A DNA stretch of 39,086 bases from Clostridia bacterium. GTDB lineage: Bacteria > Bacillota > Clostridia > UBA1212 > UBA1255. The stretch lies in contig JAFZSK010000092.1 of assembly GCA_017620915.1 (NCBI GenBank), positions 1 through 39,086 of the forward strand, in the 5' to 3' direction. The translations under genes were made by a program, and so were the position numbers. Numbering within the stretch: the stretch's first letter is position 1; every line of letters begins with the position of its first letter. Under the pieces are notes generated by a model. That model did no database searches and was not told where the DNA came from. It was given only the letters and a program-made list of their open reading frames with translations. Below, one piece after another: positions 10,095-19,223 of this stretch.

Positions 10095-11223
10095 TTCCAT
10101 CGGCGATACTACCGGACTCAGCAAGAAGGAACGGGCCGAACTTATAAAGCGCGCGAAGCAGGAGGCAAAAGAGGCCGCCATGCGCAAGCGTACCGAAGAA
10201 CGGGAAGCGGCCGAAAAGATCAAAGCCGAGAAATTCCAGAACGAGCGCAAGGCCGGAAAACATAAGACGCTGGCGGAGATCACCGAGGGCAAGGACGACT
10301 ACGAGCAGGACTTCAAGGTGCCCGAAGGCGTCGTGGTGTACTGTGAGAACCTGATCAAACTGTATAAAGTCGGCGATATCGAGGTCATGGCGCTGCAGGG
10401 CCTGGATCTGTCCGTTAAAGACGGCGAGATGGTGGCGATCATCGGCAACAGCGGCAGCGGCAAATCCACGCTGATGAACATCATCGGCGGGCTGGACCGT
10501 CCCACCGCGGGCCGGATTTACGTCAACGGCATTAACCTGCTCAAACTGGACGACAATCAGATGCTGCAGTACATGCGCGAGACCGTGGGCTTTGTGTGGC
10601 AGAACACCGCCCGCAATATGATCCCGTACCTGAACGCGCTGGACAACGTGAAGCTCGTGATGCAGATGGCGGGGCGCCTGGACTCAAACCGGGCGAACGA
10701 ACTGCTGGAGATCGTGGGCCTTGAACACCGCAAAAAAAGCAAGATGCACGAGCTTTCCGGCGGCGAGCAGCAGCGCGTTGCCATCGCGATCGGACTGGCC
10801 AACAATCCGCGCATATTGCTGGCGGACGAGCCGACGGGCGCCGTTGACACCAAGACCACCGCACAGATAATGAGCGTGTTCCACAAACTGAATACCGAGA
10901 TGGGTGTTACCGTCATCATCGTTACTCACGACCGCCAGCTTTCGCATATGGTTCCGCGCGTGGTGACGATCAGCGACGGCCGTATTGGTACCGAGTTCAT
11001 CCGCCGCGAAGAGATCGACGTCAACTCTGATGAGATGATGAACGCCACCGCCGGCCACGATTCCGGTTCCCACATCGAGTACGGCTTCATCGACGGCCGC
11101 CGGCGTCTGTTTATTCCCGAGTATTACCTGTCCAAAGTGGGACTCCACGAAAAATGTAAAGTGGGCATCGACGTTAAAGACGACCGCCTGGAACTGTTTA
11201 AACCTGAGGACGAGAGCATCTGA
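10060..11223 (+). CDS. ABC transporter ATP-binding protein with coiled-coil N-terminus and AbrB-like tail, second of two
   Basis: 387 residues, about 150 longer than its neighbour. The start is TTG 10060, nine bases after GGAGG; GTG 10066 is an alternative. Residues 1-85 form a Lys/Glu/Ala-rich extension likely to be a coiled coil. The nucleotide-binding domain is complete: GNSGSGKST, VWQNTARN, LSGGEQQRV, LLADEPTGAVD and VTHD. After the H-loop about 70 extra residues follow; residues ~345-383 read like an AbrB/SpoVT swapped-hairpin (RRLFIPEYYLSKVGL, then a basic/acidic beta pair ending in LFKPED). It overlaps the first ATPase by 35 bases and touches the next gene through TGATG. It probably pairs with the first ATPase under the single permease. 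The tail assignment is by eye. Confidence 0.88.
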   Translation: MSVKEKETDLYNSIGDTTGLSKKERAELIKRAKQEAKEAAMRKRTEEREAAEKIKAEKFQNERKAGKHKTLAEITEGKDDYEQDFKVPEGVVVYCENLIKLYKVGDIEVMALQGLDLSVKDGEMVAIIGNSGSGKSTLMNIIGGLDRPTAGRIYVNGINLLKLDDNQMLQYMRETVGFVWQNTARNMIPYLNALDNVKLVMQMAGRLDSNRANELLEIVGLEHRKKSKMHELSGGEQQRVAIAIGLANNPRILLADEPTGAVDTKTTAQIMSVFHKLNTEMGVTVIIVTHDRQLSHMVPRVVTISDGRIGTEFIRREEIDVNSDEMMNATAGHDSGSHIEYGFIDGRRRLFIPEYYLSKVGLHEKCKVGIDVKDDRLELFKPEDESI

Positions 11224-11885
11224 TGAAGCGTAAGATATTTTCCGCCGTACTGGCTCTGGCAATCATAATAATTGCATGCGCGAGCGGCTGCACCGACATG
11301 AGCAACCGCAATCCGGTGGTGACGTTTACGCTGGACCCGGACGCCAGTTCGCATATCGGCGGTACGTTTGTAATAGAACTGTTCCCGGATAAAGCGCCGA
11401 ATTCGGTCAACTACTTTATCAACCTGGTGATCGAAGGCTATTACAATAAATTCAACGTGTCTCAGGTACACGAAGATGCGATGGTGGTGTTCGGCGATCC
11501 GTGGTATAAGGGCGGCAACAACCGCGTCATTAAAGGCGAGTTCGCGGACAACGGCTTTACGCAGAATGATGTTGACTTCGTGCGCGGCACAGTGGGGCTG
11601 GCGCTGGATGAGGGAGACCCGGATTCGAATTACGGCGATTTCTTCATTATCCTTGACGATTCGGCCAAGGACTCGATGAACGGCAAATTCTGCGCGATCG
11701 GCCGCGTTACCGAAGGTCTCGAGATCCTGGATGAGATCAGCCGGCTGCAGACGACCTCATCGCTTAAATACCAGCCGTACGCGTCGGTGCGTACGCTTAC
11801 CGCTACTGTAGAATTAAAAGGACGCGTATACCCCACGGCGGAAACGCTGGAACGGAAAAATAAACCCGGTTACTGGGATGAATGA
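11223..11885 (+). CDS. Cyclophilin-like peptidyl-prolyl isomerase lipoprotein, active site degenerate
   Basis: 220 residues, with ATG overlapping the preceding stop (TGATG). The signal peptide has two possible lipidated cysteines (Cys19, Cys23). The rest follows the cyclophilin fold: GGTFVIELFPDKAPNSVNYFINL, GYYNKF, GDFFIIL and MNGKFCAIGRVTEGLEIL. The catalytic stretch that normally reads FHRVIxxFxxQGG is replaced by VSQVHEDAMVVFGD; the catalytic arginine aligns with Gln81 and the substrate-binding Gln with Val. Isomerase activity is therefore doubtful. It may serve as an extracytoplasmic binding or folding factor for whatever the exporter sends out. The family call is secure; the loss of activity is an inference. 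Confidence 0.83.
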   Translation: MKRKIFSAVLALAIIIIACASGCTDMSNRNPVVTFTLDPDASSHIGGTFVIELFPDKAPNSVNYFINLVIEGYYNKFNVSQVHEDAMVVFGDPWYKGGNNRVIKGEFADNGFTQNDVDFVRGTVGLALDEGDPDSNYGDFFIILDDSAKDSMNGKFCAIGRVTEGLEILDEISRLQTTSSLKYQPYASVRTLTATVELKGRVYPTAETLERKNKPGYWDE

Positions 11886-11909
11886 CCCCCGACAGAGGAG
11901 GAGTTTTTT

Positions 11910-13214
11910 ATGAGAACAAAAAGCGCATTTACGCTTAAAACACGGTTGCTTTTGCTGCTGCTCGCGCTGGCGATGGTATTGCCCGCGGCCGGCTGCACCG
12001 GAGGCGGCGACCCTGAAAGCACATACCGGCCCGGCATGGAAGTTGACGAAAAATACGCCAACAGCTACCAGCCTGTCTTCGACGGTAAATCCGTGCTGAA
12101 TATCGAAGTCACGCTCAACGCGGGCCATTACGCGGAGATTCTGGAAGCGCCGGAAGCCGAACAGTTCTACAGCGCGGACATCAAACTGGGCAGCGACACG
12201 GTCAGCAAAGTCGGATTCCGCACTTCGGGCAACACGGATCTGTCCGAGTATTCGGGCGACGTGGGTGACCGCTATAATTTCAAAGTGAAATTCGACAAGT
12301 ACGTGGACAAGCAGAAGTACCGCAAGCTTGACGAGATGTACCTGCTCAACTTCAACGGCGACCCGTCCTATATGCGCATGTTCCTCGCGTTCGGCGCGTT
12401 TCGCGCGATCGGCGGCGCCGCACCGCTGTGCACTTACGCCACGCTTTCCATCAACGGCAAATCGCAGGGCCTGTACCTGGCGGTGGAGAGTATCGACGAC
12501 GCGTTCCTGAAGCGCGTTTTCGGAGACAACAACGGCGTGAATCTCTACAAAGCGGCCGAAGGTACAGATCTGCTTACCACAGCCTCGCTTGCGCTCCTGG
12601 ATCAGAAAAACGGCGATGATACGACTAAAGACGACGTCGACCGCCTTATCCGGGTGCTGAACACGATGCCAGACGGCGGAAAAGGCGATATCGAGAGCGT
12701 GCTGGACGTTGACAGCGTGCTGCGCTACATCGCTGTGTGCACCGGCCTGGGGATCTACAAGAGCTACCTTGCCAAGAATCCGGACAACTTCTATCTCGCG
12801 GCCAAAGACGGCAAATTCACCATCGTGCCCTGGAAGACCGTGAGCGCGTTCGGCGGTGCCAGCAAGGACAACGGCGCAACTGCCGAATTGTCCCCGTACG
12901 AGCCCGTTTACCGCGTTACGATGGCGGAGCGTCCGCTCGTATCAAAGCTTCTGGCTGTTGACGAATACGTCACGCGCTATGAAGGTTACGTTACCGCAGT
13001 GCGCGAATATCTCGACGGCATCAGCGCGGCCATCGATACGCTGGACGGTCTCATCGGCGACATCATCAAAAACGATCCCGCGCCGTTCTATCCGTACGAG
13101 CAGTATCAGATCGCCATCGGCAAGGCGGACGGGCAGGGCAACACCACCGGCATCATCTCCGCCGCCGAATACGCCTCGCTCCGCGCGGCGTACCTCAAGG
13201 GGCTGAATTTTTGA
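11910..13214 (+). CDS. CotH-family protein (atypical protein kinase-like) lipoprotein
   Basis: 434 residues with GAGGAGG before ATG 11910. A lipoprotein signal ends in LPAAGC (Cys29). The conserved CotH landmarks follow in order: a GFRTSGNTD turn near residue 101, RYNFKVKFDKY, GDPSYMRMFLAFGAFR near 150, SINGKSQGLYLAVESIDD near 187 and the NLYKAAEG strand. CotH of Bacillus is a spore-coat kinase, but many anaerobes carry secreted or lipid-anchored CotH proteins that phosphorylate or scaffold surface proteins. It is separated from the cyclophilin-like gene by 24 bases and is probably the last gene of the exporter run. No terminator is evident after it. Kinase activity is not shown by the sequence alone. 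Confidence 0.85.
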   Translation: MRTKSAFTLKTRLLLLLLALAMVLPAAGCTGGGDPESTYRPGMEVDEKYANSYQPVFDGKSVLNIEVTLNAGHYAEILEAPEAEQFYSADIKLGSDTVSKVGFRTSGNTDLSEYSGDVGDRYNFKVKFDKYVDKQKYRKLDEMYLLNFNGDPSYMRMFLAFGAFRAIGGAAPLCTYATLSINGKSQGLYLAVESIDDAFLKRVFGDNNGVNLYKAAEGTDLLTTASLALLDQKNGDDTTKDDVDRLIRVLNTMPDGGKGDIESVLDVDSVLRYIAVCTGLGIYKSYLAKNPDNFYLAAKDGKFTIVPWKTVSAFGGASKDNGATAELSPYEPVYRVTMAERPLVSKLLAVDEYVTRYEGYVTAVREYLDGISAAIDTLDGLIGDIIKNDPAPFYPYEQYQIAIGKADGQGNTTGIISAAEYASLRAAYLKGLNF

Positions 13215-13225
13215 TCTCAGCGCCG

Positions 13226-13250
13226 AAAAATCGCGTAAAATCGCGCAAAA
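13226..13250 (+). promoter_or_regulatory. Phased A-tracts upstream of the pta promoter
   Basis: Three A-tracts end at 13230, 13240 and 13250, exactly one helical turn apart, separated by TCGCGT and TCGCGC. Such phasing bends DNA. The block ends 15 bases before the -35 of the pta promoter, where an UP-like or bent element can help RNA polymerase. A close copy precedes the rpmF promoter. Confidence 0.5.
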
Positions 13251-13265
13251 CAGCATCTTCCGCGC

Positions 13266-13294
13266 TTGCCGAAACCGGCGCGTTGTGGTAGAAT
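13266..13294 (+). promoter_or_regulatory. Probable sigma-A promoter for pta-ackA
   Basis: TTGCCG at 13266-13271, a 17-base spacer and TAGAAT at 13289-13294. The start site would fall near 13301, inside a small inverted repeat (13299-13317). Confidence 0.6.
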
Positions 13295-13298
13295 ATCC

Positions 13299-13317
13299 GG
13301 CGGATTTTTTATCCGCC
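13299..13317 (+). repeat. Inverted repeat at the pta transcription start
   Basis: GGCGGAT (13299-13305), a TTTTT loop, then ATCCGCC (13311-13317). At the 5' end of the predicted pta-ackA mRNA it could be a stabilising hairpin or an operator. Confidence 0.5.
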
Positions 13318-13341
13318 ACTTATTGCGAAAGGAAATGATAG

Positions 13342-14337
<996 letters not shown>

Positions 14338-14349
14338 GGAGGACGCTCC

Positions 14350-15567
14350 ATGAAAATACTGGTCATCAACTGCGGCTCCAGCTCCCTTAAATACCAGCTC
14401 ATCGACATGAGCGACGAATCCGTTATCTGCAGCGGTATCTGCGACCGCATCGGCAACCCCGACGCCAGCAGCATCAGCTACAAAGCCAAAGGCGAGAAAT
14501 GTAAGCTGGAAGTGCCGTTCCCGACGCACACCGAGGCGTTCCTCAAACTGGTGGAACTTATGACTTCCGGCGATACCGCCGTGATCGCGGACAAAAGCGA
14601 GATCGACGCTATCGGCCACCGCATAGTCCAGGGCGCGGAATTCTTCAAACATTCCGAACTGGTCAATGAGGCTGTAATCCAGAAGATCGACGAGATCTCG
14701 CCGCTGGCGCCGGTGCACAACCCCGCGCACGTGCAGGGCCTGCGCTGTGCCGAGCAGATCTTCGGTGATATTCCGAACGTCGTGGTATTCGACACTACGT
14801 TCCATCAGACCATGCCGCCCAAGGCGTATATGTTCGGCATTCCGTACGAGTATTATGAAAAGTACCACATCCGCCGCTACGGCGCGCACGGCACCAGCCA
14901 TAAATACGTCGCGGGCATCGCGTCTGAACTGATGGGCCGCAAAGACCTTAAGATCGTCACCTGCCACCTGGGCAACGGCTCTTCGATCTCCGCCGTTAAG
15001 AACGGTCAGTGCATTGACACCTCCATGGGTCTCACGCCTCTCGGCGGTGTGACAATGGGCACCCGCACCGGTGACCTTGACCCCAGCGTAGTGTGCGAGA
15101 TCAGCAAGATCACCGGCCTTTCGGGCAACGACCTCAGCAACTACCTCAACAAGCAGTGCGGCTTCCTGGGCATGACCAAAGGCTTCTCGTCTGACAAGCG
15201 CGATCTGGAACTGGCCGTAGCCGATCCCGATGATCCGCACAACGAATTGTCCACCATCGCCAGCGATGTGTACGATTACCAGATCAAGAAATACATCGGC
15301 GCGTACGCGGCGGCAATGGGCGGCCTTGACTGCGTGGTATTTACCGGCGGCATCGGCGAGAACGACATCAACGTCCGCAAAGACGCCTGCGAAGACATGG
15401 AATTCCTGGGCATCAAGATCGACCTGGAAAAGAACAACCGCAAGGCCAGGGGAGAGATCCTCGACCTCTCCGTGCCGGGGTCCCGCTGCAAGGTGTACGT
15501 CATCCCGACCAACGAGGAGCTGGCAATTGCCCGTGAGACGCAGGAACTGGTGCTCGCCGGCAAATAA
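14350..15567 (+). CDS. ackA: Acetate kinase
   Basis: 405 residues, standard length for the ASKHA-fold acetate kinase. It transfers the phosphoryl group of acetyl phosphate to ADP, giving ATP and acetate. Visible signatures are the N-terminal phosphate loop (INCGSSSLKYQLID), VVFDTTFHQTMP, RRYGAHGTSHKYV, THLGNGSS-like CHLGNGSSISAV, the TSMGLTPLGGVTMGTRTGDLDP segment and the GGIGEND adenosine loop. A GAGGAGG site lies before ATG 14350. It forms an operon with pta. The usual Firmicute neighbour yceD (DUF177) is absent: rpmF comes next with its own promoter. Confidence 0.97.
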   Translation: MKILVINCGSSSLKYQLIDMSDESVICSGICDRIGNPDASSISYKAKGEKCKLEVPFPTHTEAFLKLVELMTSGDTAVIADKSEIDAIGHRIVQGAEFFKHSELVNEAVIQKIDEISPLAPVHNPAHVQGLRCAEQIFGDIPNVVVFDTTFHQTMPPKAYMFGIPYEYYEKYHIRRYGAHGTSHKYVAGIASELMGRKDLKIVTCHLGNGSSISAVKNGQCIDTSMGLTPLGGVTMGTRTGDLDPSVVCEISKITGLSGNDLSNYLNKQCGFLGMTKGFSSDKRDLELAVADPDDPHNELSTIASDVYDYQIKKYIGAYAAAMGGLDCVVFTGGIGENDINVRKDACEDMEFLGIKIDLEKNNRKARGEILDLSVPGSRCKVYVIPTNEELAIARETQELVLAGK

Positions 15568-15595
15568 TCGCGTAAAAATGCGCAAAAACTGAAAA
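15566..15595 (+). promoter_or_regulatory. Phased A-tracts upstream of the rpmF promoter
   Basis: Starting at the ackA stop codon, A-tracts begin at 15574, 15584 and 15592, separated by GCG-containing turns. The first two-thirds nearly repeats the block at 13229-13252 (AATCGCGTAAAA, then TGCGCAAAA). It lies directly before the -35 at 15602. Confidence 0.5.
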
Positions 15596-15601
15596 TAATT
15601 G

Positions 15602-15630
15602 TTGACACGGGCCGGAACATACTGTATAAT
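15602..15630 (+). promoter_or_regulatory. Consensus sigma-A promoter for the rpmF operon
   Basis: Perfect TTGACA (15602-15607), a 17-base spacer and perfect TATAAT (15625-15630), 52 bases before the rpmF start. It is among the strongest promoters in the window, as expected for a ribosomal protein gene. Confidence 0.9.
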
Positions 15631-15682
15631 GTTTTGGTCTGTGTAAGACAAGGGCGTTTAGGCGCACAGGAGGTGTATACAA

Positions 15683-15865
15683 ATGATTTGTCCTAAGAGA
15701 AGATGGTCCAAAGCCAGAACGCGCTCCAGAAGAGCCAACTGGAAACTTGAGACTCCGAATATAGTGAGATGTCCGCATTGCCATGAGTTCAAACTGCCCC
15801 ATACCGTATGCGGAAACTGCGGCTACTATAAGGGACGCGAAGTCGTTGCTATGGGCGAAGAATAA
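15683..15865 (+). CDS. rpmF: 50S ribosomal protein L32
   Basis: 60 residues, the usual size for L32. The N-terminal basic tail, the RRANWKL stretch and the zinc ribbon (Cys30, Cys33, Cys43, Cys46 in CPHC and CGNC pairs) ending in GYYKGREVV identify it. It is a structural protein of the large ribosomal subunit. An AGGAGGTG site lies before ATG 15683. The N-terminus reads MICPKRRWSK where most L32 proteins have MAVPKRK, so there is an extra Cys3. Four cysteines mark the zinc-binding paralogue. It probably leads the operon that runs through der and plsY to the DAHP synthase gene. Confidence 0.96.
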   Translation: MICPKRRWSKARTRSRRANWKLETPNIVRCPHCHEFKLPHTVCGNCGYYKGREVVAMGEE

Positions 15866-15883
15866 AACTGCTTTTTCTTCACT

Positions 15884-17218
15884 ATGAAAAAAGGGTTAAT
15901 AAGTTACGTGGAACCCGGCAGTGCTGCCTACGAGGGCGGCATATTGCCGGGTGATTGTTTATTGTCGGTAAACGGCCACAAGATCAAAGATATATTCGAT
16001 TACCGGTATTATACTACCGAGGATACCGTATCGCTCCTTCTGGAGGACGCAGAGGGGGAGGAATATATCGTTGACATCGACAAGGATCCCGACGAAGACC
16101 TGGGCATCAGCTTCGCGGAACCGATGATCGACGCGGATCGGGGCTGCTGCAATAAATGCATGTTCTGCTTTATTGACCAGCTGCCGCCCGGAATGCGGGA
16201 TACGCTGTATTTTAAAGACGACGATACGCGGCTTTCGTTCCTGACGGGCAATTACGTAACTCTGACCAATATCGGCTACGCCGAGCTGAACCGGCTGGTG
16301 AAGTACCGGCTGTCGCCGATCAACGTTTCCGTGCATACCACCAACCCCGATCTGCGCTGCAAGATGCTCAGGCATAAAGGCGCCGGGGATATACTTAAAA
16401 AGCTGGATGTGCTGCGCAAAGGCTGCATCACCGTCAACGCGCAGATCGTGCTGTGCCCCGGGCTCAATGACGGCGCGGAACTGGAGCGCACGCTGCGGGA
16501 TCTGCTGGAGTTTTCGGAGTGCGTTGCCAGCGTATCCGTCGTACCGGTAGGATTGACCAAGTACCGGGAAGGGCTGCCGGAACTGCGGCTGCCCACGCGC
16601 GAAGACGCGATCAACGTGCTGGATACGGTTGCGCGGTTTCAGAAAGAAGCGCTGGAAAAAGCCGGTACGCGGTTCGTTTACGCCGCGGATGAGTTCTATA
16701 TCTATGCGGGCCGGGAACTGCCGGAATACGAAGAATACGAGGAGTTCCCGCAGCTGGAAAACGGCGTGGGCATGCTGCGGCTGCTGGACTTTCAGGTGTG
16801 CGAATACGTACGCTCCGACGGCAGCCGGCTGCGCAAAAATCTGGGCAAACGATTTACACGCACTGTAGACGTGGCCACCGGCGTAGCGGCGTTCGATTTT
16901 ATAGAAAAATTGTGCCGGTTTGCAGAGACCGAATTTCCAGGCCTGGAAGTGCGCGTTCACCGCATCGTCAACGATTTCTTCGGCCATTCGGTCACGGTGT
17001 CCGGCCTGATCACCGGCGGCGACCTGGTGAAGCAGCTCGAGGGCAAACTGCTCTCCGGCGAACTACTGATCACCGAAAACATGCTGCGCAGCGGCGAGAC
17101 CGTGTTCCTGGACGACCTGACTATTGAAGACGCCGCTAATAAACTGAACATAACCATAACGCCGGTGCCCGACAGCGGCGCCGAATTCGTGAAAGCATTG
17201 CTGGGAGTAAAAAAATGA
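15884..17218 (+). CDS. DUF512-family putative radical SAM protein (PDZ plus radical SAM)
   Basis: 444 residues. The N-terminus is PDZ-like (ISYVEPGSAAYEGGILPGDCLLSVNG, residues 6-31). The radical SAM cluster motif CxxxCxxC is at Cys88, Cys92 and Cys95, in the family setting RGCCNKCMFCFIDQLP. The C-terminal third, with GITGGDLV-like LITGGDLVKQL, EMLRSGETVFLDDLT-like and PDSGAEF stretches, matches the DUF512 family that sits before der in many Clostridia. The reaction is unknown. It starts 18 bases after rpmF without a clear Shine-Dalgarno sequence, so coupling to rpmF translation is possible. Its stop overlaps the der start by four bases (ATGA). Confidence 0.9.
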   Translation: MKKGLISYVEPGSAAYEGGILPGDCLLSVNGHKIKDIFDYRYYTTEDTVSLLLEDAEGEEYIVDIDKDPDEDLGISFAEPMIDADRGCCNKCMFCFIDQLPPGMRDTLYFKDDDTRLSFLTGNYVTLTNIGYAELNRLVKYRLSPINVSVHTTNPDLRCKMLRHKGAGDILKKLDVLRKGCITVNAQIVLCPGLNDGAELERTLRDLLEFSECVASVSVVPVGLTKYREGLPELRLPTREDAINVLDTVARFQKEALEKAGTRFVYAADEFYIYAGRELPEYEEYEEFPQLENGVGMLRLLDFQVCEYVRSDGSRLRKNLGKRFTRTVDVATGVAAFDFIEKLCRFAETEFPGLEVRVHRIVNDFFGHSVTVSGLITGGDLVKQLEGKLLSGELLITENMLRSGETVFLDDLTIEDAANKLNITITPVPDSGAEFVKALLGVKK

Positions 17219-18549
17219 GTAAACTGCCTGTGGTTGCCGTCATCGGCCGCCCGAATGTGGGAAAATCATCGTTTTTTAATTTCGTCACCGGCCGGCGCAT
17301 CTCCATAGTGGAAGATACGCCCGGGGTGACGCGTGACCGTATATACGAAAAAGTCGAGTGGCGGGGACGGTATTTTACGCTGATCGATACCGGTGGCCTG
17401 GAAGTCGGCTCGGACGATCCGATCACTGTACAGATGCGGCGGCAGGCGGAAGTCGCGGCCGAACTGGCGGATGTGATACTGTTCATGGTGGACGGCAAGC
17501 AGGGCCTCACCGCGGGCGATCAGGAAATTGCCGCGCTGCTCCGGCGCGTGCAGAAACCGGTGCTGGTGGCGGTCAATAAAGTTGATACCGTAGGCGATGT
17601 TCCGCCGGAAGTATATGAGTTTTACAACCTGGGTTCAGGCGATCTGTTTCCCGTTTCCGCGGCGCACGGACTGGGCATCGGCGAGATCCTGGACGCGATA
17701 TTTGAAGTACTGCCGGAACCGGGGGAGGCCGCGGAAGACGGGGACTGCATCAGCGTGGCTATCGTGGGCAAACCAAATGCCGGCAAATCGTCGCTGGTCA
17801 ACAAGATCCTGGGCGAACAGCGCGTGATCGTCAGCAATGTGCCCGGGACCACGCGGGACGCCATTGACACCTACACGGAAGTGGACGGACAGAAGTACTG
17901 TTTTATTGACACCGCGGGCCTGCGCAAGCGCGGCCGTATTTTGGACAACGTAGAAAAGTACAGCACGATGCGGAGCCTCGGGGCCGTTGACCGTTCACAG
18001 ATCGTGGTATTGATGATCGACGCGGTGGACGGCGTGACCGAACAGGACACCAAGATCGCGGGCTACGCGCTCGAGCAGGGCAAGGCGATGATCATTGCGG
18101 TCAACAAATGGGACCTTGTGGAAAAAGAGACCAACACCATGGAGAAATACCGCCAGGACGTGCTTAACAAGTTTAATTTCATCATGTTCGCGCCGGTAGT
18201 GTTCTTTTCCGCGTTGACCGGCTCCCGGGTGAACAAGCTGTTCGACACCATTCTGAAAGTCCGCGAGGCTTCGACCCGCCGCATCTCCACCGGCATGCTG
18301 AACGACTGCCTGGCGGAGGCAATGATCACCCAGCAGCCCCCGTCCGACAAAGGCAAGCGCCTGAAACTGTATTATATGACGCAGATCGGCACCGAGCCGC
18401 CCACGTTCGTAATCAAGTGCAACTCTAAAGCGCTGTTCCATTTTTCGTACCTCCGCTACCTGGAAAACCAGCTCCGCAAAAAATTCGACTTTACAGGAAC
18501 GCCGATTAGGTTTAAAATCAGGGAGAAGGACGAAGAAAGCGGGGATTAA
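17215..18549 (+). CDS. der: Ribosome-associated GTPase Der (EngA)
   Basis: 444 residues with two tandem GTPase domains, the hallmark of Der: G1 loops GRPNVGKSS (residues ~11-19) and GKPNAGKSS (~185-193), G3 DTGG and DTAG, and G4 NKVD and NKWD. A C-terminal KH-like domain follows. The protein acts in 50S subunit assembly. The start ATG overlaps the preceding stop and the preceding GGGAG serves as ribosome site. plsY begins two bases after the stop. The tight packing is typical of a single transcript. Confidence 0.97.
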   Translation: MSKLPVVAVIGRPNVGKSSFFNFVTGRRISIVEDTPGVTRDRIYEKVEWRGRYFTLIDTGGLEVGSDDPITVQMRRQAEVAAELADVILFMVDGKQGLTAGDQEIAALLRRVQKPVLVAVNKVDTVGDVPPEVYEFYNLGSGDLFPVSAAHGLGIGEILDAIFEVLPEPGEAAEDGDCISVAIVGKPNAGKSSLVNKILGEQRVIVSNVPGTTRDAIDTYTEVDGQKYCFIDTAGLRKRGRILDNVEKYSTMRSLGAVDRSQIVVLMIDAVDGVTEQDTKIAGYALEQGKAMIIAVNKWDLVEKETNTMEKYRQDVLNKFNFIMFAPVVFFSALTGSRVNKLFDTILKVREASTRRISTGMLNDCLAEAMITQQPPSDKGKRLKLYYMTQIGTEPPTFVIKCNSKALFHFSYLRYLENQLRKKFDFTGTPIRFKIREKDEESGD

Positions 18550-18551
18550 CC

Positions 18552-19223
18552 ATGGATTGGCTGATCATATGTCTGGGGGCCGGGATCGGCTACCTGCTCG
18601 GCAGCCTTAACGGCGCCGTAATCATATCCAGAGGCATATATAAATCCGATATCCGCGAGCACGGCAGCGGCAACGCGGGCACTACCAATATGCTCCGCAC
18701 GTTCGGCAAGCGCGCGGCGCTGCTGACGCTGGTGTTTGATTTTGTTAAGGGCATCCTCGCGTGCGTGTTGGCCGGACTGCTGGTCAAGTACTGCAGTACG
18801 CGGTTCAGCTATTTTGACGGCGTCTGCACCGGCGGTCTGTTTGCGGTGTTCGGGCACAACTGGCCGATCTACTTCGGTTTCAAAGGCGGCAAAGGTGTGC
18901 TCACCGGCTTTGCGGTAATGCTGATGATCTCGCCGTACGCGGCGTTGTGCGCACTGGGCGTGTTCATCATAATCGTCGCGCTCACTCGCTATGTTTCGCT
19001 GGGTTCGGTGCTGGCTGCGTTTTCGCTCCCGCTGTTCGTGCTGATGTTCCGGCTGCTGGAACACAAGACCGCGTTTTCGTATTCGCTGGTGGTCAGCATC
19101 ATTTTTGCGCTGCTGATAATCGTGCGCCATCATACTAATATCGCGCGGCTGATCAAGGGCACGGAGTCAAAACTCAGTTTTAAATCACACAAGCCCGCGG
19201 CAGGGCAGGGAGAGCAGTTATGA
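18552..19223 (+). CDS. plsY: Glycerol-3-phosphate acyltransferase PlsY
   Basis: 223 residues with about five membrane helices. The three conserved cytosolic loops are present: GSLNGA near the N-terminus, GSGNAGTTNMLRTFGK (residues ~38-53) and GHNWPIYFGFKGGKGV (~98-113). PlsY transfers an acyl group from acyl phosphate to glycerol 3-phosphate, the first membrane step of phospholipid synthesis. It follows der by two bases and overlaps the next start by four (ATGA). In related genomes gpsA, which supplies the substrate, often comes next; here a DAHP synthase is found instead. Confidence 0.95.
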   Translation: MDWLIICLGAGIGYLLGSLNGAVIISRGIYKSDIREHGSGNAGTTNMLRTFGKRAALLTLVFDFVKGILACVLAGLLVKYCSTRFSYFDGVCTGGLFAVFGHNWPIYFGFKGGKGVLTGFAVMLMISPYAALCALGVFIIIVALTRYVSLGSVLAAFSLPLFVLMFRLLEHKTAFSYSLVVSIIFALLIIVRHHTNIARLIKGTESKLSFKSHKPAAGQGEQL

